Assembly: GCF_963259705.1 (NCBI RefSeq)
Contig: NC_081840.1
Span: 99,926,626 to 99,990,625 of the forward strand
Reading direction: 5' to 3'
DNA from: Myotis daubentonii
Lineage: Eukaryota; Chordata; Mammalia; Chiroptera; Vespertilionidae
DNA: 64,000 nt
The position numbers and the translations under genes are program-made. Under the pieces are notes generated by a model, which worked only from the letters and a program-made list of their open reading frames with translations, was not told the origin of the DNA and made no database searches. Positions 44,520 through 56,150 of the stretch are shown here, piece after piece. Numbering within the stretch: the first letter of the stretch is position 1; the number at the start of each line of letters is the position of its first letter.

Positions 44520-47300
44520 GTGTTTTATTAAACTTCCTTGAGGTAAAATTTATATACACCATTATGCATGTATATTTTGATAAGTTTTAACATAAACTGT
44601 GTAAGTACCACCACATTCAAGATACAGAACATTTTCATCATCCCCCCAAATTACCTCAATCAGTCCTCTCCACCTCTGGCCCAAGCAACTACTGATCTGT
44701 TTTTTTACTACTAAAGATTGGGTTTACTGTTTTTAGGGTTTTATATAAATGTAATCATAAAGTAGGTACTCTTTTGTCTGCTTTCTTTTTGCACAGCATA
44801 ATGTTTTTGAGATTCATCCATGTTATTGCATATATTAGTAGCACATTGCTTTTGTATCACTGAGTAGTAGTCCATTGCATGAATATATCATAATTTGTTA
44901 TCCATTCACTTACAATGACAATGGACTTACTGTTTGGGTTTGTGGTCCTTTGCTATAGAATACAGCTTTTATGAGCAGTCACATATAAAGTTTTTGTTTT
45001 GAAATATACTTTCTTTCTTTTGGATAAATACCCAAGAATAAGACTGTTGAGTCATAATAAATGTATGCTTAACTGTGTAAGAAACTGCCAAACTGGTTTC
45101 TAAAGTACTTACAAGGCACTCTGGGAAACCAGTACAAACTGGTTTCTAAAGTACTTTATATTTCTACCAGCAATGCTTGAAAGCTCTACCTGTTCCAATC
45201 CTTGCAAACATTTGTCCATATTTTTAATTTTAGCTATTCCAGAAGGTATGTGGTTACATCCTTTTGTTTTTAACTAGATTTTTTGGTTCTAATGATGTTT
45301 GACTATCTTTGACGTACTTATAGGCCATTTATATAGTTTCTTTTGTAAAATGACTGTTGCAATCATGTTTCTCATTTTAATTGGGTTGCTTATCTTTTTA
45401 TTATTGAAGTAGAGGCCCGGTGCACAAAAATTTGTGCACTCGGGGGGGAGGGGGGTCCCTCAGCCCAGCCTGTGCCCTTTCGCAGTCTGGGACCCCTCGG
45501 GAGATAACGACCTGCTGGCTTAGGCCTGCTCCCAGGTGGCAGAGGGCAGGCCCAATCCCTAGGTGCAGCCCCTGGTCAGGCTCAGAGCAGGGCCGATTGG
45601 GGAGTTGGGGCGCCGCCCCGTCATGCACAGAGCAGGGCGGATCAGGAGGTGGTGATGCCACCCTCAGTCACTCTCAGGGTAGGGCCAATTGGGGCACTGC
45701 CCCCTGTCACTCACAGAGCAGGGCCCATCAGGGGGGTTGGAGCTCTGCCACCTGTCACAGAAAGAGCAGGGCCGAACGGGGTTGGGGCGCTGTCACTCTC
45801 ATACTCAGGGCAGGGCCGATGGGGAGGTTATGGCTCTACCCCGTCACACACAGAGCAGGGCCCGTTGGGGGTGGGAGAGGTGGGGCGCCGCACCCTGTCA
45901 CACACAGAGCAGGGCCGATCAGGGGGTTGGGGTGCCACACCCTGTCACACACAGAGCCGTAGGGTGATCAGGGGGTTGGGGAGCTCCCCTCTATCAGGCA
46001 CAGAGCAGGGCTGATCAGGGGGTTGGGGTGCCTTCCCCTGTCATGAATAGAGCAGGGTGGATAGGGAGGTTGTGGCCCTGCCCCCTGTCACACACAGAAC
46101 CACAGGGTGATCAGGAGGTTTGGGCGCTGCCCCCTGTCACGCTGACCCCAGTGCTGGGAGGCCTCGCAGCTCTGCTGATTCCAGTGCTGGGAGGGATATT
46201 ACCCTTTTACTATATAGGGTAGAGGCCTGGTGCACGGGTGGGTGCTGGCTGGTTTGCCCTGTAGGGTGTCCTGGATCAGGGTGGGGGTCCCCACTGGGGT
46301 GCCTGGCCAGTCTGGGTGAGGGGCTGAGGGCTGTTTGCAGCTGGTCACACACACTTCAGGGTGGGGGTCCCCACTGGGGTGCCTGGCCAGTCTGGGTGAG
46401 TGGCTGAGGGCTGTTTTCAGGCTGGGGGTGACTGAAGCTCCCAACCGCTCCTTTTTTTCTTTTCTTTTTCTTTTTTATTTTGGGCCAGCTTTAGCTTTGA
46501 GGCTTGGCTCCAGCTCTTAGGCCTCCGCGGCTGAAAGTAGGTTTCTGGCCTTTGCTTACAATGTTGTGATCCTGCTGGCTGAAGCCCGCGGACTAAAGCA
46601 GGTTTTTGGGGTTTTGTTTAGTTTCTATATTTGTTACATAGTTGCTTAGAGTTGCAGCTCAGAGGCCGGCAGCGGCAGGCGGGGAACGTTGGAGTCCTCC
46701 GTCACAGAAGCAAGCAAGCCTCATGTTAGTTTCAAGCTGCCTGGTTGCCGGCCGCCATCTTGGCTGGCAGTTAATTTGCATATTGCCCTGATTAGCCAAT
46801 GGGAAGGGTAATGGTCGTACGCCAATTACCATGTTTCTCTTTTATTAGATAGGATTATGAGTTTATTTTTTAATATATTCTAGATCCAAGTTATTTTTTG
46901 GATATAGGTATTTAAAATATTTTCTCCCTTTCTGTGGCTCATCTAATTTTCTTAATAGTATCTTTGAAGTGAAAAAGTCACAAATTTTGATGAAGTCCAA
47001 CTTAAGATTTTATTTATGTCCTTGACGCATTTTTAATTCATGTAGACATACTTCAGTAAACTAAAGTTTCAGCGAAAGATGCCCAAAGGGAGTGGCCATA
47101 GTTAAGTAGAATGTAAATGTTATCTTCATAGTCTCTTATTTCCTCCATGGTTTTAATTACTTGAGCACTGTACCAATTCTTTTTAAAATTCCATAGGTTT
47201 TATCTTTACATGGAAAATTTCTTTAGATCTCCCAAATTTTTTTTAGTTATTAAGGGCCATAACTATATTCTTTTGGTTAATGAAAAATTTTTTAACCATT
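44520..47300 (-). mobile_element. Old L1 split by a Helitron
   Basis: 44520-45408 and 46855-47300 are antisense old L1 3' text (AACTTCCTTGAGGTAAAATT, TTGTATCACTGAGTAGTAG, GGTCCTTTGCTATAGAATAC, later TATTTTCTCCCTTTCTGTGG and CTTGACGCATTTTTAATTCA). They join cleanly across the composite Helitron between them. Confidence 0.72.
45409..46854 (-). mobile_element. Composite Helitron A+B, 1.45 kb
   Basis: Minus strand: unit A 46854 to about 46220 (5' TCCTATCTAATAAAAGAG), unit B about 46219 to 45409 with the roughly 47-bp minisatellite and hairpin; the end reads CTAC instead of CTAG. The A/B joint matches the other composites. It sits in an old L1. Confidence 0.9.
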
Positions 47301-47985
47301 TCTAAGTTTCTTGCATAAGGGTCCCACTCTGCTGTTCACCTGAAACTGCAGTGCAAAGGTCTCCAGTTATCTCCAAATCTCATGAACCTTTCTTATTTCT
47401 CAGTCTTATCTTATTTGACTTCACTGTATTTGATATTGTTGATTCTGCTGAAAAGTTTTGCTTCCATATTATTACTCTTGTTTTCTCATCTGCTCCCATT
47501 TTTCTCTCTTAGAGCTTTTTCTTTGGTATTACCTAGGGCTGCTTCTCTTCTCACAGGATATGCCATAAGTCTGACCCAATTCACCTCTTAGTTTTAGCTA
47601 TCACCTGTATGCTAATGTTTTCAAGATCTTGATTTTTATTTGGAGTTCAGATCTAGACTGAGCTCCAAATACAGTTGTCTGTGCACCTTCTCTACCTATA
47701 TGTCTGTCTTACAGGATTCTCAAACTTACTATGTCCAAAGTTGAACTTATTTCTTTGATTTCCCACTTGGTCTTGCTTTCCTTTTGCATTCACTATCTTG
47801 TTAGTGCCACCACCAATGATTTATGCTCCTAAGTTAAAATCTAGGGTTAACTTTCCCTCTCATCATTAAATCTGTCATTTCTGCCTTCTTAATATCTCTC
47901 AACTAAGTCTTTCCCTCTCCATTTTTATTTTTGTTGCTTTAGGATCCTCCTTTTTCACCCAAATTCGTATACTAGACTATTATTT
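47301..47985. other. Intronic, mostly unassigned
   Basis: No gene. The text drifts into the old repeat below without a clear border. Confidence 0.35.
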
Positions 47986-47989
47986 CTCC

Positions 47990-48446
47990 CCACTTTTCTC
48001 TGTCATACTGTAGGCTGCTGCCAAAATTATCTTTGTTAAAACAAAAGTCTGATTTAAATATTCTCCCAATTAAATCCTTTCTTGGTTCTTTATGAACTTA
48101 CTGGACAACACTTAGATCCTTAGCATGACAAACATGCCCTGATTTATGATCCCATTCCTGCTGCTACTTCCATCTATTTGCTGACCACCTTCCACCTCTT
48201 ACCTATTTACCCGTAGATTCCTGCATTTATAAGCTTTTGCCTCCAGGCCTTTGAATATATTTTTGTCCCCTATTACTGAACTATGCTTTCTTTTTCACCA
48301 CGTTTCCAGCATTTTTAGAAAGGTGAACAGGAATTTATCTTAGGTATATATCTTCCTCCAAAATGCTTTCTCTAATCTCTTTTCCATTTGCCCTAGAAAG
48401 TTAGCTGTCTTCTGTTATACCTGTGAATATGTCTTTTATACTTGTA
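47990..48446 (+). repeat. Old repeat, L2-associated text
   Basis: Phrases such as AAAATTATCTTTGTTAAAAC, CACTTAGATCCTTAGCATG, TTGCCTCCAGGCCTTTGAAT and CCAAAATGCTTTCTCTAATC follow a common old mammalian repeat that I associate with L2 3' regions. It seems to resume at about 48745-48866 after the Helitron and microsatellite. Assignment is tentative. Confidence 0.45.
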
Positions 48447-48659
48447 GTAGAGGCCCGGTGCATGAAATTCATGCATGGTAGGGTCCCTAGGTCTGGCCAG
48501 CCATCAGGGCCGATCAGGGCCTTCTGGCTGCCGGCTGGGGCCTCTTCTCCCAGGCTGCCGGCTGCCGGCCAGGGCCTTCCTTCATTCCGCACCACCCCCT
48601 GGCAGTCAGCACACATATTGAGTGGTTGAACTCCCAAGGGACAATTTGCATATTAGGCA

Positions 48660-48660
<1 letters not shown>
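48447..48660 (-). mobile_element. Helitron, 5' end lost in a microsatellite
   Basis: Hairpin TGCATGAATTTCATGCA and end CTAC (for CTAG) at 48450-48447 on the minus strand. The 5' terminal TC..TAATAAAAG is replaced by a (GT)n(AT)n tract beginning at about 48661. Confidence 0.82.

Positions 48661-48741
<81 letters not shown>
48661..48741. repeat. (GT)n(AT)n microsatellite
   Basis: Compound tract of about 18 GT and 14 AT units. Confidence 0.95.
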
Positions 48742-48744
<3 letters not shown>

Positions 48745-48879
48745 CTGTACTTATACTATTGTATTATGATTTGTCCATATGTTATTTTCCCTATCCCACT
48801 TTGGTTTCATTTAGAATGGAGACTGTCTTACTCATTCTGCCTTGCCACTTGGTGGTAGTCACTGTAGTAATAGCATGGC

Positions 48880-49110
48880 ACATCTAGCACCTACTATACG
48901 TATATTAGTGTACTGCTCTCAGTGCTTTACGTTAGTTGGCTCATTTGAGTCTCATAGTAATCCTATTATTATTTTTAGGCCCATTTTACTCATGAGGAAA
49001 CAGGCAAAGAGAGATTAATGTGCACAAGGTCAGACAGCTAATAAGCAGTAGAACAGGGATTTGAATCTATTTAGTCTGGCTTGTCTGTTCTCTTAGCCAC
49101 TGCCCTTTAT
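48880..49110 (-). repeat. MIR SINE
   Basis: Antisense MIR: AGCACCTACTATACG, CAGTGCTTTACGTTAG, CCATTTTACTCATGAGGAAA, AAGGTCAGACAGCTAATAAG and CTCTTAGCCACTGCC. Confidence 0.85.
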
Positions 49111-49577
49111 TGCTTCTCAGTGCCCTTGGCACATTGTTGGCATTTAGTACTTGTTGAATGAATGATTTAAAAATTTACTGAGCTGATACCCTTTGCCCTA
49201 AAGATAGCATGAAAGACTTGGTAAGACGTGGTGAGGCTTCTTTTTCTTGTATTTCATAAATATTAAAAAGCATATACAGCTCAGTTGGTTATATATTATT
49301 TTTATTTGTAAATTGATTTTTCCCCAGTTTATTCTTAGGTGGGTGATTTTTAATTTAAATTAAAAGGTTATTTCCTTTAACTTTTTTCCCCATAAAAGGT
49401 AAATTATACACCAAATAAACCTACTCCTACCTTGGCATTATTCTGCCAATTACCTTGGCACAAATGCTTGATCTTGTTGATTTTTAGCTATGTACTTTAC
49501 TCCTCATTTTGTTATGACCAAAGAAAAAGTGTTAAAGTTTATTACAGATACATTTATTTATTATATTTATTTTTTCA

Positions 49578-49578
<1 letters not shown>
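49111..49578. other. Intronic, nothing recognised
   Basis: No gene or named repeat. Confidence 0.4.
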
Positions 49579-49616
<38 letters not shown>

Positions 49617-49637
49617 CATATATATATTGTGTGTGTA
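49579..49637. repeat. (AT)n microsatellite
   Basis: AT tract with a short GT tail, ending exactly where a Helitron begins. Confidence 0.93.
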
Positions 49638-51307
49638 TCCTATATAATAAAAGAGAAACATGGTAATTAGCCGTAACTTCACTACCCTTCCCATTGGCTA
49701 ATCAGGGCGATATAGAAAATAACTGCCAACCAAGATGGCAGTCGGCAGCCAGGCTACTGATGCGAACAGGAGAGTAGCTTGCTCCAGTGATAGAGGAAGC
49801 CAATGTTCCCCGCCTGCCGCTGCTGGGCTCTGAGCTGCTCTCTAAGAAACATTGTTACAAATATAGAAGCTAAACAAAATCCCAGAAACCTGCTTTCAGC
49901 CAGCCGTGATCTCAGAGCTGGAGTCGCAACAAAGTTTCAAATACAGAAGGTAAACAAAGCCAGAAACCTGCTTTCAGCAGGCGAGGTCTGAGCTAAAGCT
50001 GGCTCTCAGCTCCAGTGACAGCCACAGAAGGTAAATAAATCCAAGAATAAAAAAAAAAAGGAAAAAAGGAGTGGTTGGGAGAAGCTTTAGTCACTCGCCA
50101 GCCTGAAAACAGCCCTCAGCCCCTCACCCAGACTGGCCAGGCACCCCAGTGGGGACCCCCACCCTGATCCAGGACACCCTTCAGGACAAACCAGCAGGCC
50201 CCCACCTGTGCACCAGGCCTCTATCCTATTTGGTAAAAGGGTAATATGCCTCCCAGCACCAGGATAAGCCGAGCAGCGAGGCCTCCTGGCCCCTGGAGCA
50301 GCGTGACAGGGGGCAGCACCCAAACCCCCTGATCGCCCTGCGGCTCTGTGTGTGACAGGGGGCGGGGCCACAACCTCCCTATCCGCCCTGCTCTGTTCAT
50401 GACAGGGGAAAGCGTCCCAACCCCCTGATCGACCCTGCTCTGTGCTTGATAGTGGGGAGCTCTCCAACCCCCTGATTGGCCCTGCGGCTCTGTGTGTGAC
50501 AGGGTGTGGCGCCCCAGCTCCCCCATGGGCCCTGCTCTGTGTGTGACGGGGTGGAGCCACAACCTCCCCATCGGCCCTGCACTGAGTGTGACGGAGGGGA
50601 GTGCCCCAACCCCTTGATTGGCCCTGCTCTGTGGGTGACAGGGGTTGGCGCCCCAACCTCCCCATCGACCCTGCAATGAGTGTGACAGGGGAGAGTGCCC
50701 CAACCCCCCAATCGGCCCTACCCTGAGCATGACTGAGGGTGGCATCACAACCTCCTGATCGGCCCTGCTCTGTGCATGATAGGGGGGAGCTCCCCAACCC
50801 CCTGATCGGCCCTGCTCTGTGCATGACGGTATGGAGCCCCAACCCCCCTGATGAGCCCTGCTCTGTGCATGACAGGGGGCAGCGCCCCAACCCCCTGATC
50901 GGCGGGCTCTGTAAATGACGGGTGGCACCACAAACCCCTGATTGGCCCTGCTCTGTGCATGACGGGGTGGCGCCGCAACCTCCCCATCGACTCTGCCTTG
51001 AGTGTGACAGGGCGGCGCCCCAACCCCCCAATAGGCCCTACCCTGAGCGTTACTAAGATTGGCATCTCAACCTCCTGATCTGCCCTGCTCTGTGCATGAC
51101 GGGGTGGCACCCCAATTCCCCAAAAGGCCCTGCTCTGAGCCCGACCAGGAGCTGCGGGGCAGGCACCTAGGGATTGGGCCTGCCCTCTGCCACCCGTGAG
51201 CGGGCCCAAGCCAGCAGGTCGTTATCTCCCGAGGGGTCCCAGACCACGAGAGGGCACAAGTGGGGCTGAGGGACACCCCATCCCTGCCAGTGCACAAATT
51301 TTTGTGT
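49638..51307 (+). mobile_element. Composite Helitron A+B, 1.67 kb, 3' end lost
   Basis: Unit A starts TCCTATATAATAAAAGAG and ends GCACCAGGCCTCTA at 50223; unit B starts TCCTATTTGGTAAAAGGG. B has about seventeen repeats of roughly 47 bp, the longest array in the window, and accounts for the 314-codon open frame on the minus strand. The hairpin's left arm GTGCACAAATTTTTGTG is present, but the last bases and CTAG are replaced by a (CA)n. Confidence 0.9.

Positions 51308-51358
<51 letters not shown>
51308..51358. repeat. (CA)n between two Helitron 3' ends
   Basis: About 25 CA units lie exactly between the decayed 3' end of the + strand Helitron and the intact 3' end of the next minus-strand one. 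Confidence 0.95.
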
Positions 51359-51362
<4 letters not shown>

Positions 51363-51705
51363 AGGCCTGTTGCACGAAGAGATTCGTGCAATAGGCCTTC
51401 CTTTCCCCTGGCTGCTGGCACCAGTTTGCCTCCGGCACCTGGGGCCCAGGCCTACGCTCTGGCCGAGTTCTGGCCGGTACCTGCCCTGGAAACGTCAGGC
51501 CTCACTGCTCCACCGGCCCCGGAGCCGTGAGGCCTCGCTCCTCTGCCGGTCCCGGTCGTCAGGCTTCGCTCCACTGCTTTGAGCCTACGTATGCAAATTA
51601 ACCACCATCTTTGTTGGCGGTTAATTTGCATATCATGCTGATTAGTCAATGGGAGGCATAGCAAAGGTACAGTCAATTACCCTGTTTGTCTATTATTAGA
51701 TAGGA
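51359..51705 (-). mobile_element. Non-autonomous Helitron, 347 bp
   Basis: Minus strand: 5' TCCTATCTAATAATAGAC, hairpin TTGCACGAATCTCTTCGTGC with both arms changed together (TTGCAC/GTGCAA), CTAG at 51362-51359. Confidence 0.88.
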
Positions 51706-51944
51706 TACTAATTCCCATGCAATTCTTATTTTTAAAATAGTTTTTTTCTATCTGACTTTTCTCTTTATTTTTATCACCTATTCCCATTCCTTAAAAATCC
51801 ATTATAACTAACTCTGTCCAAGTTTTGTTTTTAAAGCTCTCACTTTTTTATACTGCATTTAGCTCCATGTCTGGCTTGAATATTCTAGATATTACTGCAT
51901 AATTCCTTCTGGTCTGGTATCTTTAGGTGCATTTATAGAAAGAG

Positions 51945-52170
51945 CATTGAACTTGGAGATAAAAGTCTTAGATTCTAATATTAAATCTGCCATTAATTGG
52001 CCTATGAAATTGGGAAAATAATTCAATTTATTTGGGCCTGCACTTGTTCAACTGTAGCGTGAATATGATAGATTACTGTGTGCCAGGCAATGAGACTGTG
52101 AACATAAAAGATGTAGTATCTTGCCCTAGAGAGTTTACAGTGTAGCAGAAAAGAAAAATAGGAAAATAAA
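51945..52170. repeat. Decayed MIR and L2 pieces
   Basis: 51945-52045 resembles MIR (CTTGGAGATAAAAGTCTTAG); 52080-52170 resembles antisense L2 (TGTGCCAGGCAATGAGACTG). Both are short. Confidence 0.4.
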
Positions 52171-52211
52171 TGTTTAGAATGTAGTTTGGTAACTGATGTG
52201 ATATTCTATAC

Positions 52212-52435
52212 CAGGGGTGGGCAAACTTTTTGACACGAGGGCCACAATGGGTTCTTAAACTGGACCAGAGGGCCGGAACAAAAGCATGGATGGAGTGTTT
52301 GTGTGAACTAATATAAATTCAAAGTAAACACCATTACATAAAAGGGTACGGAATTTTTTTTTTATTTTTTTTTTTAGTTTTATTCATTTCAAATGGGCTG
52401 GATCCAGCCCACGGGCCGTAGTTTGCCCACAGCTG
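52212..52435 (+). mobile_element. Non-autonomous hAT, 224 bp, third family
   Basis: Ends CAGGGGTGGGCAAACTTTT and GTTTGCCCACAGCTG; perfect 8-bp duplication TTCTATAC at 52204-52211 and 52436-52443. The arms carry GAGGGCC / GGCTGGATCCAGCCC. Confidence 0.94.
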
Positions 52436-52761
52436 TTCTATACCATATACATAAAGGGGATGGTCAAGTTTTAAAGGATGTGTGTAGCTTATCTTAGTAA
52501 AATTTGGAAAAGAACTTTCCAGACAGTAGAATAGAATGTGCACAAACATGAGAGTCACACACATATACATTGTGAGACATACAAGTCATGTTTGTTTGAA
52601 CTCTAGGAGTGAGTGGAGGAATGGCTAGAGATGAGGCTGAAGAATTAGATAGGAAGCAAGCTAAGAAAAAATGCTTCATGTTGCCATGATAGGATTTTAT
52701 TTGGAAGTAGTGGGGAATTGCCAAAAGTCTTAGATCAGAGAGTGACATAATTATATTTATA

Positions 52762-52966
52762 CTAGAGGCCTAGTGCATGAAATTCATGCACTGGTAGGGT
52801 CCCTAGTGGCTGCTGGCTACTGGTCGGGGCCTCCTTCCCTTCCCACAGCCACCTGCCAGTGCCAGGGCCTCCCTCCCTTCCCGTGACTGGCCTGCCCCCT
52901 GATCTAACTACGGGAAGAACTCCATTCGAGGGGACAATTTGCATTCTACACTTTTATTATATAGGA
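52762..52966 (-). mobile_element. Short complete Helitron, 205 bp
   Basis: Minus strand: 5' TCCTATATAATAAAAGTG; 3' hairpin TGCATGAATTTCATGCA with a fully paired stem; CTAG at 52765-52762. Confidence 0.92.
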
Positions 52967-53556
52967 TAACTATATTAAATGTTAAATGATTAAAAATTCA
53001 AGAATATATCTGCTTTCTTTACTAAAAGTGAGAAAAGCTGTAAAAGTAAAAGCTGATTTGCCCAGTTTTTTCTGAGTTTTTGCTTATATGTACTATAATG
53101 CTAGTAGATTCACATTGTATTTGCTCTAAAATGGTACTACCACTACCATCACCATCACCACTATCACTTCTACCATTATAATTAGTATCAATACAAAAAG
53201 GATTACTTTACTAGAGTCACAAGTGGTCTTGGTTAGAATTAGTTGCTGAAATATATGCACCAAGTTAGCTCTGCACTTCTAAGTTTTGAAGTCTTTTGAG
53301 GAATAGTGTGTTTTTTATTTCTTTCCAAATCAATAGTCACAAGCCATTCAAAAGTGTTGTGGAATTAATAGTCCTAAATAATAAGATTGTTTTATTGCCA
53401 TTAATTATGGTTTTCCAGAGGTATAAAATCCTCTGTGTTCAGTATTACTAAGTAGTTTTCTAGATTGTTTCTGGCATTTACTAATGTGCAGAGTTCTGTT
53501 ATATGTACTTTGATAACGGTTTTCTACTACAGATATTGTATAAAATAGAGTTAAAT
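52967..53556. other. Intronic, nothing recognised
   Basis: No gene. A short ACC/ATC trinucleotide-like run lies at 53136-53180. Confidence 0.4.
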
Positions 53557-53769
53557 CAGTGGTTCTCAACCTGTGGGTCGCGACCCCTATGGCAGTCAAA
53601 CAACCCTTTCACAGGGGTCGCCTAAGACCATTCTGCATATCAGATATTTACATTACGATTCATAACAGTAGCAAAATTACAGTTATGAAGTAGCAACGAA
53701 AATAATTTTATGGTTGGGATCACAACATGTGGAACTGTATTTAAAGGGCCAGAAAGTTGAGAACCACTG
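53557..53769 (+). mobile_element. SPIN-like hAT, 213 bp
   Basis: Ends CAGTGGTTCTCAACCTGTGG and GTTGAGAACCACTG; duplication AGTTAAAT / AGTTAGAT (7 of 8) at 53549-53556 and 53770-53777. Interior matches the copy at 44159. Confidence 0.87.
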
Positions 53770-54164
53770 AGTTAGATGATCCTTGAAATTCTTTTGGATG
53801 GAATGATTCGGTATCTGCTTGCCAATGATAAATAAGGCTAGTAAATAAACTGGGTATTTTATTGTCTACATTGAAATAACTAGGCATCTAAAATACTTGC
53901 AGATTGCAAGTAAAATTAAACTTTGCTTACCTGTATGTTTCTTATTCAAAAAAGCTGTAAGCCTGGTATACATTTTCCTTACTGAATTAAAAAAGTCAAG
54001 CTTCTTTGGGTAGGCCAGTTATATGCTGCAAGATCAACATATCAAAACCAGTGCCTTTTTTTCTACACCACGTGCTGAGGAAATACACTTTATTATGTTT
54101 CAACCACTAAGTTAATAATTCTTAAGTTAAAAAAAAATAGTCTTATGTACACATCAGATTTCTA

Positions 54165-55704
54165 AATATCATTTTTAATGTTATGTTTCATATTTATTGA
54201 TTTGTGAATATTGTATAAGCTTTGCATCCTTGGAATAAATCCTGATGTGAGCTTTTTAATATATTGCTGGATCTGATTTGCTAAAATTTTGTTGAGGATT
54301 TTAGCATCAATGTTCATCAGGGATATTGGCCTGTAATTCTCTTTCTTTGTAGTGCCTTTATCTGGTTTTAGGATTAGGGTAATGCTGGTGTCATAAAAAG
54401 AACTTGGAAGTGTTCCTTACTCTTGGGTTTTTTTGGACTAGTTTGAGGAGTATAGGTGTTAATTGTTCTTTGAATGTTTGCTAAAAATCCCCTGTGAAGC
54501 CATCGGGACCCTGGCTTTTGTTTGCTGGCAGATTTTTTTTTTTTATTACTGCTTCAATTTCATTATTTGTATTGGCCTATTCAGGTTTTCTGATTCTTCC
54601 TGATTCAGTTTTGGGAGATTGTATTTTTCTAGAAATTTGTCCATTTCATCCTCAATTTCCAGCTGTTGGCATATAGCCATTGATTATATTTTCCTTAAAA
54701 TCCTTTGTATTTCTGTGATGTCAGTGGTTACTTCTCTGCTTTCCTTTCTGATTTTATTTGTTTGGGTCCTCTCTCTTTGTTTCTTGATGAGTCTGGCTAG
54801 TGGTTCATCAATTTTGTTTATCCTTTGGAATGCTTTTGCTGTGTTCCAGAGATTTTGGGTTGCTGTGTGTTCATTTTCATTTGTTTCCAGGAAATTTTTG
54901 AATTATTGCTTGATCTCTTTGGTAACCCGTTCATTGCTTAATACCATGCTATTTAGTCTCCATTGGTTTGAATATTTTGGGGTGTTTTTACTGTAGTTGA
55001 TTTCTAATTTTATTCCACTGTGATCTGAGAAGATGCTTGATATGATTTCAGTCTTCTTGATCTTGTAGAGACTTGTTTTGTGTCCTAACATGTGGTCTAT
55101 CATTTTGAATGATTATATGCACTTGAGAAGAATGTATATTCTGCAACTTTGGGGTGAAATATTCTATAAATGTCACCTAAATCCATCTGATCCAGTGTGT
55201 CCTTTAGAGTCACTGTTTCCTTGTTATGTTTTTGTGTGGAATATCTATCTAGTGAAGTCAGTGGGGTGTTAAAATTCCCTGTCATGACTGTATTGTTGCC
55301 GATCTCTCCCTTAACGTCCTCTAGAAGTGATATATATTTAGGTTCTCCTATGTTGGGTGCATATATGTTTACTAGGGTTATATCGTCTTGTTGGATCGAT
55401 CCCTTTTGTATTATGTAGTGACCCTTGTTGTCTCTTCTGATGGTCTTCATTTTGAAGTCTACTTTGTCAGATACGAGTATTGCTACTCTAGCTTTTTTTT
55501 TTCTTTTCCTTTTGTATGGATAAGTTTTTTACATTCCTTCATTCTCATCCTATGTGTGTCTTGTGTTCTGAGATGGGTCTCTTGTGAACAGCATATAGTT
55601 GGGTCATGTTTTTGTATCCATTCAGGTACCCTATGTCTTTTCACTGAAGCATTTAACCCATTTACATTTAAGGTTATTATTGATAGGTACTTATTTATTG
55701 CCAT
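54165..55704 (-). pseudogene. L1 ORF2 N-terminal half, broken
   Basis: ORF2p starts MAINKYLSIITLNVNGLNAS (55704) with the endonuclease Asn in NVNGLN and Glu in SQETH. After a frame break the next part (55450-55100) reads LVNIYAPN and TGNFNT. The usual motif is GDFN, so the catalytic Asp is changed to Asn. RIDHILG and SDHSG-type motifs follow (MIDHMLG, SDHSG). The reverse transcriptase region is cut off near 54165. Confidence 0.85.
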
Positions 55705-55744
55705 TTTAATTCTGTATGCCTAAATTTCTCTCTCTCTTTCTTCT

Positions 55745-56150
55745 TCTCATCACAGCAGTCCCTTTAGCATTTCTTGTAATGCTAGCTTAGTGGTGATATA
55801 CTCCTTTATTTAACAGTCTATTTTGAATGATAGCCTTGTTGGATACAGTAATCTTGGTGTCAGTTCCTTGCTTGCTATTACCTTGAGTACTTCATGCTAT
55901 TCCCTTCTGGCCTTAGGGTTTCTGATGAGAAATCAGGTGTCTTCCTTATTGGAGCTCTTTTGTAGGTAACAGTTTTCTTTTCTCTTGCTACCTTTAAGAT
56001 TCTCTCTTTGTCTTTAATTTTTAGCAATTTAATTATGAGGTGTCTGGGTGTGGGCCTGTTTAGGTTCTTATTGCTTGGGGTTCTCTGTGCCTTCTGGACT
56101 TGTATGACATTTTCCTTTACCAGGTTAGGGAAGTTTTCTGCCATTATTTC
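55745..56150 (-). pseudogene. L1 ORF1 C-terminal region, broken
   Basis: ORF1p is the L1 RNA-binding trimer. The frame at 56144-55878 reads LIIKLLKIKDKERILKVARE and TPDFSSETLR, the conserved RNA-binding and C-terminal domain, followed by frame change. Upstream coiled-coil sequence to about 56580 is interrupted by stops. Confidence 0.8.

Noticed and set aside
50087..51031. A 314-codon open frame on the minus strand
   Set aside because: It is made of the 47-bp Helitron minisatellite, is open because the repeat lacks stops in several frames, and has no known domain or gene structure.
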